Shown here: piece by piece, positions 7,554-16,713 of the stretch
Layout of the letters: each line of letters opens with the position of its first letter
How positions within the stretch are numbered: position 1 is the stretch's first letter
Origin: an uncultured Blautia sp.
GTDB lineage: Bacteria > Bacillota > Clostridia > Lachnospirales > Lachnospiraceae
Direction of reading: 5' to 3'
Length of the DNA stretch: 45,962 nucleotides
NCBI GenBank assembly: GCA_934364795.1
Contig: CAKRMK010000025.1
Coordinates: 1-45,962, forward strand
Translations under genes and position numbers: made by a program
Notes under the pieces: model-generated
The model's input: only the letters and a program-made list of their open reading frames with translations
Told to the model about the DNA's origin: nothing
Database searches by the model: none

Positions 7554-8801
7554 ATATATCTCCTCTGCTTAACCTCTTTTCCCATCCGCATGCACAATAA
7601 AAAGCTAATAAGATAAAGAAGGTGCCACCATAAGTAATCTCAACTGTTGCCGAAAGAATAAAGGCATATATTGCATATAGAAAGGCTGCTGATTGTGAGC
7701 CTTTGCTTTGCCCCCCCCGGCTTTACAGCAGTAGAATGTCATGAGTAGCATAAGGAACGTCCCCAAAATGCCAGTATAAATCATTACCTGTGCCAATCCA
7801 TTTTGAGCATTAGGTCCAAAATATCTTGAAACAATAGCGGATCCATATCCATATCCTATCCACGGCCTTCTTTCAATAATTTCTGCCAGATTTTTATAAA
7901 TCAAAGTTCTTGAAAGAATATTTCCTGTTTTACCAATCGAGGCCAAATATGCTCCAATTGTTGGTATATTCATGATTGCTTCAAGAATTATCGCTACCAC
8001 CCCCGAAGCCACCACCGATATAGTCACTACAAGCGGCTTTCCAATAAAATTCAAAAATCCGCTCCATTTTTTAGCAATTCTAAACTGAAGACATCTGGAC
8101 AATATCGCAAGAATTAATATAAACAGGATCATGAAGAGACCTGTATATGCTTTCATATAGTAATCTATAAATATAATTATCGCATAGAATAAGAATACTC
8201 TAATTTTCTTGCTACTAATCTTCAAAACAAGACCATGACTGTGATTTTCCTTTTTTTCATTATTTAAAAACAGTAGCAAACACAGCATTACAACATTTAA
8301 ATATGCTACATTAAATTTATTTCCTATAAAATAAACATTGTTTGCATTGTCTATAACATTTCGTCCTTGAACAAAAACTGTAATAATTGATGGAACCCAA
8401 TAAAGCATCAAGCAATTCCATGATGCTTGAACAATTCTCTTACTTCCTTTTTTCCTGATAGCAATCCATGGAACAGCAAAATAAATAAAAACTTTACAGG
8501 AGAAAATAAAACCTGTATATGTTGTTAGTCTTCCATTATATGATCTATTAAGCAAGGAAGAAAGCAAATATGCAGCTGCTAACAGCATTACCAGTAGTAA
8601 AGCATTTTTTCTAAGATATTTGAGATTAGTAAAAGTATATGTCAAACATAATATAATGCCTACTAATTCTACTACTAACCAAATATTCTGATTGATTATC
8701 GTAATTCTCATTAACAATGAAAGCCACATTATCTGAATAATTGCCAGATTTTTATCAATCTTTGTACTTATCACCGACTTCCACTTCCTTTCCTGTATCA
8801 C
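7546..8801 (-). CDS. Wzy/O-antigen ligase-like polymerase, frame broken at a poly-G tract
   Basis: A hydrophobic protein with about ten membrane segments and the large loop and RPWIGYGYGSAIV block seen in Wzy-type polymerases and O-antigen ligases. In the sequence as given the frame leaves its path at a run of eight G (7711-7718). It then ends at 7605 as a 398-residue product with a non-hydrophobic tail (NQQPFYMQYMPLFFRQQ). With nine G the frame reads SAAFLYAIYAFILSATVE, then GGTFFILLAFYC, a normal final membrane segment. It then ends at a TGA (7548-7546) that overlaps the next gene's start by eight bases, for a total of 418 residues. The nine-G form is clearly the native one. The start may be the GTG at 8801 or another at 8774. 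The role would be joining repeat units outside the membrane. Confidence 0.85.
7711..7718. repeat. Poly-C/G homopolymer, 8 bases, inside the polymerase gene
   Basis: Eight C on plus, G on the coding strand, between the codons for AG and the last membrane helix. Eight bases put the gene out of frame; nine (or six) restore it. It is a candidate slipped-strand switch. Confidence 0.95.
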
Positions 8802-8842
8802 ATACTATGCAGTTATTGCCAGCTTCCCACTGAACCATTTTA

Positions 8843-9946
8843 TTAAAACTCATTAAAAAAGAATATATAATTTCTTGCTGGTGACTTTGCATTTGCTACA
8901 TAAATTAAAAAGAGTAACAAAATAACTCCAAATCTTAAAATTTGTCTATATTTAGGTTTTACCACGGTTATTGCATCAGGGAGAAATAACAGCAAAAAAG
9001 ATCTATAAAAATAGGCAACTCGTGAAAACATTGTAATTGATAATCCCATTAATTCTAATGATAAATACAGTACCGTAAAGCTTGAAAGTTTAAATGAATC
9101 TTCTGTCGGAAATCTTCTATTATATAAATAGAGAATCAAGCAAAGTTCTATCACCCAAAGAATAGAACTACCGCCAATAGAATTTGCCCAGTAGTTTGTC
9201 GCAAAATACCCTGCATAACGAGGCAGAAATTTTAAGATAATTCCTGATGCTGCATTTATACTTAATGGTAAGGCAATTGCTCCTATTAACATATATTTAA
9301 AGAATCTCTTCTCATTCTTTTCTTGAAGCAACATTATCGGAACCATCAAAAGACAAATAACCGAAGTATTGTGAATTAAAAAAGCCAAAATCAATATCAC
9401 AGCACTTTTTGTATATTGCTTTTTCTTTAAGCACTTAAACGCCTGAAGTGCAATCGAGATTGCTAATAATTGTCTAACACAATTAAATGCGAACATATAA
9501 ATTGCTTCACATAAAAAAATCCATGTTGCAAATACAACGTGTTCTGTATTCTCAAAAATAAATTTAGCATATAAAGCACATGTTATCGCTGCAATCACAA
9601 ACAGGAACACATGTGCATCTGTCGTAAATAACCCTATTATTTTACACAATCCAAGATATGCTGATTCTGCTGTGTCCTGATACCCATAACTATATGTATA
9701 AAAAGTAGTTCTTCCCCAAATATTCGATATTATATCCTTCCAATTGACTGATTGAGCTTTGTTAAAGACCCCCATATACATTGATGTATCTTCACCAACT
9801 GATGACGCTCTTAAACTAAGAACAAGTACCATGGCAGAAAAAGAAAGGAAGAGAAAGACTTTCCGCGATCGAATACTATTATGTTTACTATATGGATACA
9901 ACGAAAATAAGGCTATTAATAAGGCCAATATAATATATACTGTCAT
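8843..9946 (-). CDS. EpsG-like membrane protein
   Basis: This 367-residue protein has about ten membrane segments. It begins MTVYIILALLIALFSLYPY and then has LVLSLRASSVGEDTSMYM. The pattern R-x-x-x-x-G-x-D-T-x-x-Y near residues 46-57 is the mark of EpsG-family proteins, which act as polymerases or related assembly factors for exopolysaccharide. A second polymerase-type gene lies next to it at 7546. The ATG follows the upstream GT2 stop by three bases with a GAGGTAAG ribosome site. The family is clear; whether it or its neighbour performs polymerisation is open. Confidence 0.85.
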   Translation of the reverse strand: MTVYIILALLIALFSLYPYSKHNSIRSRKVFLFLSFSAMVLVLSLRASSVGEDTSMYMGVFNKAQSVNWKDIISNIWGRTTFYTYSYGYQDTAESAYLGLCKIIGLFTTDAHVFLFVIAAITCALYAKFIFENTEHVVFATWIFLCEAIYMFAFNCVRQLLAISIALQAFKCLKKKQYTKSAVILILAFLIHNTSVICLLMVPIMLLQEKNEKRFFKYMLIGAIALPLSINAASGIILKFLPRYAGYFATNYWANSIGGSSILWVIELCLILYLYNRRFPTEDSFKLSSFTVLYLSLELMGLSITMFSRVAYFYRSFLLLFLPDAITVVKPKYRQILRFGVILLLFLIYVANAKSPARNYIFFFNEF

Positions 9947-9949
9947 ATC

Positions 9950-10891
9950 TTACCTCACGTATGTACAGTAAACTCCTGGAAGAATTCCAAAGAAGAGTAC
10001 CTTAAATCTTTCCCTAGAGTTTAATGCATTTCTAAAACAGAAAGAAAAATCCAGTCCATTAATCACGAACCCTTTTATCCCTCTTACTTTGCAGTTACTA
10101 ATATAATATTTGATTAAAACTCCATACAAATATCTCTGAAGTTCTGTATCATTAATCTTCTTGAAAAGACTAAACCACTGCTCATAAATGCTAATCGAAT
10201 CCCTTACCCTAGCAGCATCTTTCTTCCCGGATGTCATAATCGAATTATCACGAACAATATAATGATAGAACGTTCCATTCATGCATCTAATGGTATTGGC
10301 CGCCAGAAATACCCTTGGCAACATTTGAACATCTTCAAAATAGATTCCCTTTTCAAAAAATAGGTCATTTTCAAGAAGGAAATCTTTTCTGTACATATTA
10401 AGCCAAGCAGGTGCATACCATTGATTTGCCTTTATAGCTTGTTCTACAAATTCCTTTGATGTATATGTTATTCCTTCTTGTATTTCCGAATGATTTATCA
10501 GCTCATTCCCGTCTTTTTTTTCCATAACTGCATTTCCGACAATAATATCAACATTCTCATTGTTTCTTGCTTCCATAAATCGTTCGCAAGAATCGATATC
10601 AATATAGTCATCAGAATCCACATAAAGAACATACTCTCCTGATGCAACTTTAAGTCCAGCATTTCTTGCATCAGAAAGTCCACCATTTCTTTTATGAACA
10701 ATTTTCACTCGATTGTCCTGACGAGCAAATTCATCACACATTTCAGGACAGCAATCTGGACTTCCGTCATCAACAAGGATAACTTCTATATTTCCATACG
10801 TTTGTCTCAATAAACTTTGTACGCATCTATTTAATTCACGTTCCACTTTATAAACAGGAACAATTATACTAATTTTTATTTCAAATTCCAT
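9950..10891 (-). CDS. GT2 family glycosyltransferase
   Basis: About 313 residues starting MEFEIKISIIVPVYKVEREL, with VILVDDGSPDCCPEMCDEFA and LYVDSDDYIDIDS near residues 35 and 90, so it has a full GT-A domain. The ATG at 10891 has GAGG nine bases upstream, inside the end of the preceding fucosyltransferase gene, which points to translational coupling. A TTG at 10906 is less likely. It is close in motif spelling to the GT2 encoded at 6579, including the NGGLSDARN segment in both, which suggests a common ancestor within the cluster. The substrate is unknown. Confidence 0.88.
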   Translation of the reverse strand: MEFEIKISIIVPVYKVERELNRCVQSLLRQTYGNIEVILVDDGSPDCCPEMCDEFARQDNRVKIVHKRNGGLSDARNAGLKVASGEYVLYVDSDDYIDIDSCERFMEARNNENVDIIVGNAVMEKKDGNELINHSEIQEGITYTSKEFVEQAIKANQWYAPAWLNMYRKDFLLENDLFFEKGIYFEDVQMLPRVFLAANTIRCMNGTFYHYIVRDNSIMTSGKKDAARVRDSISIYEQWFSLFKKINDTELQRYLYGVLIKYYISNCKVRGIKGFVINGLDFSFCFRNALNSRERFKVLFFGILPGVYCTYVR

Positions 10892-10895
10892 CCTC

Positions 10896-11828
10896 TCAAA
10901 CCTCAATCTTTATCCATTTCTCATCTATCAGGGGCGATTTGTAGTCATTGTTAAACCACCTGCTTGGTGAAACCACGATTTTATCCTCATTTCTAGACAA
11001 GTACTGCACCCACCAGCTAAAAGTGCTATTTGATATAATAAAATGTTTACATGCACTCATTAATCTTAATTTTTCCCAAACGGGATCCGTTCCGTCTTCA
11101 TAATAAGTCAAACATCCCGTATTTACGTTTTCTCTTACCCACTGAATGTCATCAGAGAACATAAAAAACACAGGATTTTCAACTATACATTTTATTTTCT
11201 CAATTGCTGTCATGAAATAATCTTTAGTGCATAGACTATGAAGACTCTTGAATGTACTATTAGATTCAAAATCTCCTCGTCTCACGCTAATACAGATTGA
11301 ATTTGTACTAGTAATTTGATTTAACAGGTCAATATTTTTTTCTATAATAGGATGCTTAGGGGTAAACTCTTTAACAATCGTTTCTCGCACATCATCAAAG
11401 TAGATTGGATCTTCAAAATTTCCCGAAAGGAATTTGTCTTTCTGTGATGACTTAGAAAGTTTCCACCCACCTCTTCGAAACCAATAGACACCATATTTAT
11501 TAAGCAACTTTTCCCATTGTTGTTCATACTTTACCTGTTCATTCATCTGTTCAGGCTTAATTTTTTTCATTCCAACAAGATAAGGAAAACAAATCAACTT
11601 CTGAGATAGACTAGTGTGGTGAGCTAGAACAGATCCGGCGCTATCTTCCTCAAAATCTTGAACATTATAATCTCTCAGCATATTATAAAATGAAGAATCA
11701 CCATTGACCTTTTGCTGGTAATTGATTACTATTTTTTCATCTGGATAACATTTAATTTGTAGTGCCCTTGCTGCAGCATATCTAAAAAATTGATTGCCCA
11801 ATCTTCCACTCATTTGCAAATATATCAT
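10896..11828 (-). CDS. GT11 family (alpha-1,2-fucosyltransferase-like) glycosyltransferase
   Basis: This 310-residue protein opens MIYLQMSGRLGNQFFRYAAA, the N-terminal G-R-L-G-N-Q-x-F motif of GT11. It carries CISVRRGDFES near residue 185 (GDP-fucose-binding HxRRxD-like block; here VRRGDF), MFSDDIQW near 235 and FIISNSTFSWW near 275. These four blocks define alpha-1,2-fucosyltransferases, which add fucose to galactose-type acceptors from GDP-fucose. A GGAG site lies about ten bases before the ATG. A fucosylated glycan on a probable gut bacterium could resemble host blood-group H structures, but this is inference. No GDP-fucose synthesis gene is in the window, so the donor must come from elsewhere. 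Confidence 0.87.
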   Translation of the reverse strand: MIYLQMSGRLGNQFFRYAAARALQIKCYPDEKIVINYQQKVNGDSSFYNMLRDYNVQDFEEDSAGSVLAHHTSLSQKLICFPYLVGMKKIKPEQMNEQVKYEQQWEKLLNKYGVYWFRRGGWKLSKSSQKDKFLSGNFEDPIYFDDVRETIVKEFTPKHPIIEKNIDLLNQITSTNSICISVRRGDFESNSTFKSLHSLCTKDYFMTAIEKIKCIVENPVFFMFSDDIQWVRENVNTGCLTYYEDGTDPVWEKLRLMSACKHFIISNSTFSWWVQYLSRNEDKIVVSPSRWFNNDYKSPLIDEKWIKIEV

Positions 11829-11853
11829 ATTCTATAACTCCATCATATCTACC

Positions 11854-13221
11854 TTAATTCAATAACTTTTTGTACAATACATTCAACTCATCTGAATGTT
11901 CTTTCATTGTTTTTACCTTAAAGTTCTCTTCAATATATACATTCATATCATCTATAATGCTTGGATGCCTAATAAGGTCACCAATTTGGGATTTCAATAT
12001 TTCAACCGAACTAGCAACCACGAAACCATTTTTCCCCTCAAGAATCAAATCTTTTGCTCCAACCTTTTCACTCACAATCACTGGAATTCCATAGCTCAAC
12101 GCCTCTAGTACAGTGAATCCAAATGTTTCTTCCCATTCACTAGGAGTGACCAAAACATCAAATTGATCCATAACATTAGGAAGTTCTTGGTAAGAATATG
12201 GCTTGTGACATATCATATATGGCGGTGGATTATTAATTTCAACAAAAATGTGGGTTTCAAAATTATGTTCTCCACTTTGCCACAATGCATCGCATGCATT
12301 CTTAAACAAGTTATATCCCTTATGGGTAGTAAGCGGTCCTAAATAGCCAAATCTAACCAGTGAACCTACTTTTCGTATTCTTTTATGATCTGCAATTGCT
12401 CCATTGGATATTGATATTACTTTCGCATTGTTTCCAGCGTATCCTCGCTTCTTATAATTACAAAGCGTATTAGTGCTATTGGAATGAACAACATCCATTT
12501 TTTCAAGCAACTCTATATTACGGTCGCGTAAATTCTGATATCCCTTTTGCTTCTTTGCATCAATAATTTCTGATTCAATCACCTGCTCTGTTGCATCGTA
12601 CATTTTCCTATTGTGTCTAGCACGAAGCATCTTGATAACAAAACTTTCCTTAACACTTTTATATAATTCCGACTGAAAAAGTCTCATTTTATTAAATGAC
12701 AAACCATATTGATTACAGCTTACACAATCGGAACATTTTTTGTCATCCTGACAATCTTTTCCAGAATGGAATAAATTGCAACGTGGGCATATCGGAAAAT
12801 AATCATGAGTAGTAAATACGGTTTTCACTCCCACTTCATGCGCCGCTTCTACTAGTTCAGAAGGAAGTCCCATAAACGTATGAATATGAAGCACCTGAAA
12901 TGTGTGTTTCTGAAAGAATTCGGTATATACCTTTTTTTCTTTCTTAACCAGGTACATCGCAGGGTCTTGAATTCCATCCATTAATGGTATCGGCAATGGA
13001 TTTAACAATTCATAACTTGTACAATACAATTCATTCTGTAGCTTATATTTTTGTTTTTGATTTACTTTCGACTTTGGAGTAAGATCATATAGTCTACCTG
13101 GCCATAAAAGTCCAACCTGATGCCCGACTTTAGCCTGTTCAATCATCAAATCCAAGCAATACTGTGTCATTCCTCCTCGACGGAACGGCGGGAAGCCAAG
13201 TGAATAATGTAATATGTTCAT
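11854..13221 (-). CDS. GT4 family glycosyltransferase with a cysteine-rich insert
   Basis: This 455-residue protein opens NILHYSLGFPPFRRGGMTQY, the acceptor-side start of a GT-B enzyme. The C-terminal donor domain has VRFGYLGPLTTHKGYN near residue 285 and SEWEETFGFTVLEALSYGIP near residue 360, the E-x7-E motif of GT4. After HDYFPICPRC the protein has an insert with about seven cysteines (CPRC, C, CSDC, C), a probable zinc-binding element seen in a subset of GT4 enzymes, followed by a helical stretch. It would add an alpha-linked sugar to the repeat unit. The start has only a modest ribosome site (GAGAAAAG). Confidence 0.87.
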   Translation of the reverse strand: MNILHYSLGFPPFRRGGMTQYCLDLMIEQAKVGHQVGLLWPGRLYDLTPKSKVNQKQKYKLQNELYCTSYELLNPLPIPLMDGIQDPAMYLVKKEKKVYTEFFQKHTFQVLHIHTFMGLPSELVEAAHEVGVKTVFTTHDYFPICPRCNLFHSGKDCQDDKKCSDCVSCNQYGLSFNKMRLFQSELYKSVKESFVIKMLRARHNRKMYDATEQVIESEIIDAKKQKGYQNLRDRNIELLEKMDVVHSNSTNTLCNYKKRGYAGNNAKVISISNGAIADHKRIRKVGSLVRFGYLGPLTTHKGYNLFKNACDALWQSGEHNFETHIFVEINNPPPYMICHKPYSYQELPNVMDQFDVLVTPSEWEETFGFTVLEALSYGIPVIVSEKVGAKDLILEGKNGFVVASSVEILKSQIGDLIRHPSIIDDMNVYIEENFKVKTMKEHSDELNVLYKKLLN

Positions 13222-13230
13222 CGTCTTTTC

Positions 13231-14388
13231 TCAATTCAGCATTTCAAAATAGATGTCTTGCATCGCTTTTTTAGAACGTTCAACATCAAATGGTTCTGCT
13301 GCTTTCTCACAATTTTCAATCATAGATTTACGCAGATTTTCGTCAGCCAGCTTACTAATAGCTTTTGCAAATGCATTTTCATCAAAGGGGTCGCACAAAT
13401 AGCCATCAACGCCATCCGTAACATAGTCCACAATACCATGCACATTAGATGCTATCACGGGAAGACCTGCAGCCAGCATTTCAATACCAGAAAGACCAAG
13501 TCCTTCTCTCGTTGATGGCATAACACCGATATCTGCACATTTACAAATCTGCGGAATATCATCGCGAAGTCCCATAAGCCTCAAATCAATACCAACTTCT
13601 TTGGCAAGTTGTTCTAATTCTTCTTTTGTATTTGCACTTGTCATAGCATTGCCGCAAATCATAAAAACCGCATCCGGTATTTGAGCCTTAGCAAGTGCCT
13701 TAACAACAATCTGATGATTTTTTCTGTGGGAGAGTTCGCCCACAGCCAGTACTAACAGCTGATTGTCTCTAAAGCCCAGCATCTTTCTATACGCCGAACG
13801 ATCTATATCTACATCACGAAAACGCTTTATATCCACACCAACTCCTGGAATATAAAAAACTTTTCTACAATGTAATTTCTTTGCATTTTCGTAATCTTCT
13901 CTGTTAATGGTAATGATGGCATCACAATATCTTGACATCATGTCTTCAATGGTGTGAAAAACCATCCAGGTTTTCCTGCTAGAGTGCTTATGGAAATAGA
14001 ATCCATGTGTGGTGTATATCACAACACTTCCTGTTTTTCGCTGCTTTCTTCCTGCGAATCGAGCAATTGCACCTGCAATCGGAGTATGGCAATGAACCAA
14101 ATCAAAGTGTTCTTTTTTGAACAATTCCGTCATCTGTTTATACGACTTCAAGGTTTCAAATGATATCGGTTTGCTAGACGAAAAATTGATTTGATGAAAA
14201 ACAACATTCAGGTCTTCAAAATACGCCGGCATACATTCGGCCCCAGCATGATGAATATTTGCAGCACAGTGTACTTCATATCCCATTTTCTGAAGCGCAA
14301 TAATATCGTTCGTTAAAAAACTTTTTGTAAAGCGAGCCAGCGCAGTCACAATTAATGCTCTTTTCATTTTTTTACAATCATTCGTCAC
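13231..14388 (-). CDS. GT4 family glycosyltransferase
   Basis: This 385-residue GT-B protein has LIVTALARFTKSFLTNDI at the N-terminus, FDLVHCHTPIAGAIARFA near residue 95, YTTHGFYFHKH near 130, VLAVGELSHRKNH near 215, and the donor motif STREGLGLSGIEMLAAGLP near 290. The architecture matches EpsF/EpsD-like GT4 enzymes of exopolysaccharide clusters. A GAGGAG site lies eight bases before the GTG start. The gene ends just before the next GT4, 9 bases away. The donor sugar is not predictable. Confidence 0.88.
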   Translation of the reverse strand: MTNDCKKMKRALIVTALARFTKSFLTNDIIALQKMGYEVHCAANIHHAGAECMPAYFEDLNVVFHQINFSSSKPISFETLKSYKQMTELFKKEHFDLVHCHTPIAGAIARFAGRKQRKTGSVVIYTTHGFYFHKHSSRKTWMVFHTIEDMMSRYCDAIITINREDYENAKKLHCRKVFYIPGVGVDIKRFRDVDIDRSAYRKMLGFRDNQLLVLAVGELSHRKNHQIVVKALAKAQIPDAVFMICGNAMTSANTKEELEQLAKEVGIDLRLMGLRDDIPQICKCADIGVMPSTREGLGLSGIEMLAAGLPVIASNVHGIVDYVTDGVDGYLCDPFDENAFAKAISKLADENLRKSMIENCEKAAEPFDVERSKKAMQDIYFEMLN

Positions 14389-14405
14389 CGTTTTTTCTCC
14401 TCACA

Positions 14406-15019
14406 TCATTTCATATTTAAAAATCCCACATAATCATAGTCATCAATCCATCGTCTACCTGTGAATTTGCTCTTATATTTGCACAAGTCCATCACATCTC
14501 CATTCGGTTGTTCTGACCCAGAAATATAATGTGAACATTTGATTTCCGGCATCGAATGTGCCGTAAGTGCCAACTTATGCTTATAAGGTAGCTCATCAAA
14601 CTTCTTTAGAAGTTCTTCTGTACAACCATTCTGTTGAACTAAAATAACATAGAGATTATCTCTATTGATTCTCGCGGTTCTTTTTTCCCAGATTGTTTTA
14701 GCTTCATCAAAAGATGGATAATGCATGAAATAAATAGTTATATCACCCAGCTTAGCGACCGGATAATCCTTGTCACTTTGAACTTCTACTAACGTCTGAC
14801 TCAAATAATAATCAAGTTTTTCCAAAAACTTGATGTAGTCCTCTGCACCAAAAAACAAGTTAACTGTTGGAGAATTAAAGCGTTCCCCCAACTCGTGAAG
14901 GATCACCCCCCCACACAGTTATTGCATAGTATCGTGAAATTCCTATTGAAAAGTCGCTTTCTATTTTCAGAATTCAATGCCGTTCTCAAAAGAGCTCTAT
15001 AATATTTCGAGATTTTCAT
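14406..15019 (-). CDS. DUF1919 exopolysaccharide protein, frame broken at a poly-G tract
   Basis: The native gene starts at ATG 15019 (AGGTAGGA ribosome site) and reads MKISKYYRALL through NFTILCNNCVGG, the conserved N-terminal N-N-C-x-G-G of DUF1919. In the sequence as given, a run of seven G (14906-14912) sends the frame into an immediate TGA (14905-14903), so only about 36 residues are made. With eight G it continues VILHELGERFNSPTVNLFF and ends at 14406, a 204-residue protein of normal family length. The downstream part alone could start at a GTG at 14906 and give 166 residues without the conserved N-terminus. DUF1919 proteins occur in exopolysaccharide clusters; their reaction is unknown. 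The rest of the frame is undamaged, which argues for a recent or reversible change. Confidence 0.88.
14906..14912. repeat. Poly-C/G homopolymer, 7 bases, inside the DUF1919 gene
   Basis: Seven C on plus, G on the coding strand, encoding the Gly-Gly of the family signature. Seven bases place a TGA directly after the tract; eight restore the 204-residue frame. Confidence 0.95.
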
Positions 15020-15037
15020 ATATATTTCCTACCTCGT

Positions 15038-16270
15038 TTATTTTGTAAACACATCTGCGTACTGCCCACAGATCTTATCCCATGTGTACTCTTCTGCCAC
15101 TCGCTTCTTAGCTCTTCGACCCATCTCAGCGATTTCGTTCGCACTCATCTGATCAGCCTTATCAATAAGCTTTGCCAGACTATCAGACTTCCGGCTCCAG
15201 TACAAAGCGCAATCTTCTGCGACTTCTTTATTAAAACCAACATCAACCAGCAGGTTCAAATCCGTGCTACCAAGAGCTTCAATCAGAGACGGATTCGTAC
15301 CGCCAACCGTATGACCGTGGAAATATGCATATGCATTCTCTCGAATCTTCTTCAGCAGTTCCTGGTCATAAACAGTGCCAACGAACTTAATTCTCTTATC
15401 GCTCTTGAAATGAAGTTTTTCTTCTAGCTCATTCAGGAACTTCTCATTCACATTTGTGATAATGGCAAAGTTCTTTTTGCTCTTGCTCTTCATGAACTCT
15501 CGAATCATAACTTCAAAAGAGTTCTCCGGTACAAAACGACCGACGACAAGGTAGTAGTCCTTTTTCGTCAGTCCTTTTTCTTTATACCAGTTCACCAGCT
15601 TCTCATCGTCATCAGCCAACTTACTGAGGGTCAAATCTGCGCCATACGCAATAAACGTGGTCTTCGGATTTCGACCCTTGATACCTTTACCGTCATAGCA
15701 CTCGTGAATATACTTTTCGATATTCACTGAGTCACAGATAGCAAGGTCACAGTATTTGACCATCATCTGCTCAGAAATCTTCCAGTATTTCCGAATCGGC
15801 GCAGACCACTTAGCTCTCATCCATTCATGTCCGTCCGGATTCAGGTACACAGTACCACCTAGCTTATGGATTTCTTTATAGAAATGACCAGCAAAAGGTC
15901 CGATGCGGCAAGCCATGATATAAACGATTGGATGCTTAATCTGATGTTCCTTTATGTACTTGCAGCAAGCCTTCAATGCCGCAACATCATAATAAATTGC
16001 CTGCGCTGGTCCAATCTGAGGAATATCTATTTTGAAACAATGTGCATTGTGGAATTCAAACTCATGATCATTGATTCCGGTCACACCATCTACTTTTGTT
16101 TCATCCATGCAGCCGTCACCGTTAGCTTTACACGCCACATGATATTTAATATTTTTCTTATTCTGGTGATACTCTGTGAGCTTATAAACAAAAGTCTCGT
16201 ATCCACCATATGCACCTAAGCTCTTAGCTCCTACCAGAAATACGTGTTGTATTCCGTTTTCCCGCTGCAT
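15038..16270 (-). CDS. DUF1972 glycosyltransferase (rhamnosyltransferase-like, GT4 fold)
   Basis: This 410-residue protein begins with HVFLVGAKSLGAYGGYETFV, the G-x-x-G-G-x-E block of the DUF1972/GT4 enzymes related to Cps2T/WchF. It continues with IYYDVAALKA, VYLNPDGHEWMRAKWS near residue 145, YYLVVGRFVPENSFE near 240 and GTNPSLIEALG near 325. Relatives transfer rhamnose or a similar sugar early in repeat-unit assembly. A strong GGGGGAGGAAG ribosome site precedes the ATG. It is the first intact gene of the cluster, directly after a decayed rmlC remnant. Since rmlC makes the dTDP-rhamnose precursor, this context favours a rhamnose donor but does not prove it. Confidence 0.82.
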   Translation of the reverse strand: MQRENGIQHVFLVGAKSLGAYGGYETFVYKLTEYHQNKKNIKYHVACKANGDGCMDETKVDGVTGINDHEFEFHNAHCFKIDIPQIGPAQAIYYDVAALKACCKYIKEHQIKHPIVYIMACRIGPFAGHFYKEIHKLGGTVYLNPDGHEWMRAKWSAPIRKYWKISEQMMVKYCDLAICDSVNIEKYIHECYDGKGIKGRNPKTTFIAYGADLTLSKLADDDEKLVNWYKEKGLTKKDYYLVVGRFVPENSFEVMIREFMKSKSKKNFAIITNVNEKFLNELEEKLHFKSDKRIKFVGTVYDQELLKKIRENAYAYFHGHTVGGTNPSLIEALGSTDLNLLVDVGFNKEVAEDCALYWSRKSDSLAKLIDKADQMSANEIAEMGRRAKKRVAEEYTWDKICGQYADVFTK

Positions 16271-16288
16271 TCTTCCTCCCCCTGTATT

Positions 16289-16500
16289 CTAAAAATTTAA
16301 AAGTATCTTTTAATCCCAGCCATTTCTGGTCCTTATCACTCAGATTCAGCGTCGTATCATCGTAATGTGTTTAACCCTCTGCACTTGCGTTACCCTTATG
16401 CTCAACCTCAGTTAAAGTCACTCGATATCAATTTTCGGTTCGTCCCAAGCTATGCCACCTCGTCATTCAGATGCCAAAAGTTATTAATCTTGTTGCTTTT
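16289..16500 (-). pseudogene. Decayed C-terminal end of rmlC (dTDP-4-dehydrorhamnose 3,5-epimerase)
   Basis: Pieces in different frames line up with the last part of Lachnospiraceae-type RmlC: INNFWHLNDEVA, AWDEPKIDIEW, then YDDTTLNLSDKDQKW followed by LGLKDTFKF. Single-base changes separate the pieces, and the normal stop after KDTFKF is lost because a T4 appears as T5. The N-terminal catalytic part is absent. It shows that rhamnose synthesis genes once stood upstream of this cluster and were lost or moved. The match is from memory of the family. Confidence 0.6.
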
Positions 16501-16713
16501 TAATTCATTCCGCAATTTCATCCTTATTCTCCATGTTTTTGTCCTAATACTAAAAAACACCAAACCAAATTCAGAATATTCACTTTAAATCGGAAATTTC
16601 ATTATAATATATAACTTATCTAAAATATATCATTCGTACTGACTTTCCTATTCCTCGTCAGCGTTTCCAATTCCTACATTTTCCGCCAAAATTCACCAGT
16701 TACACTTTAACAA

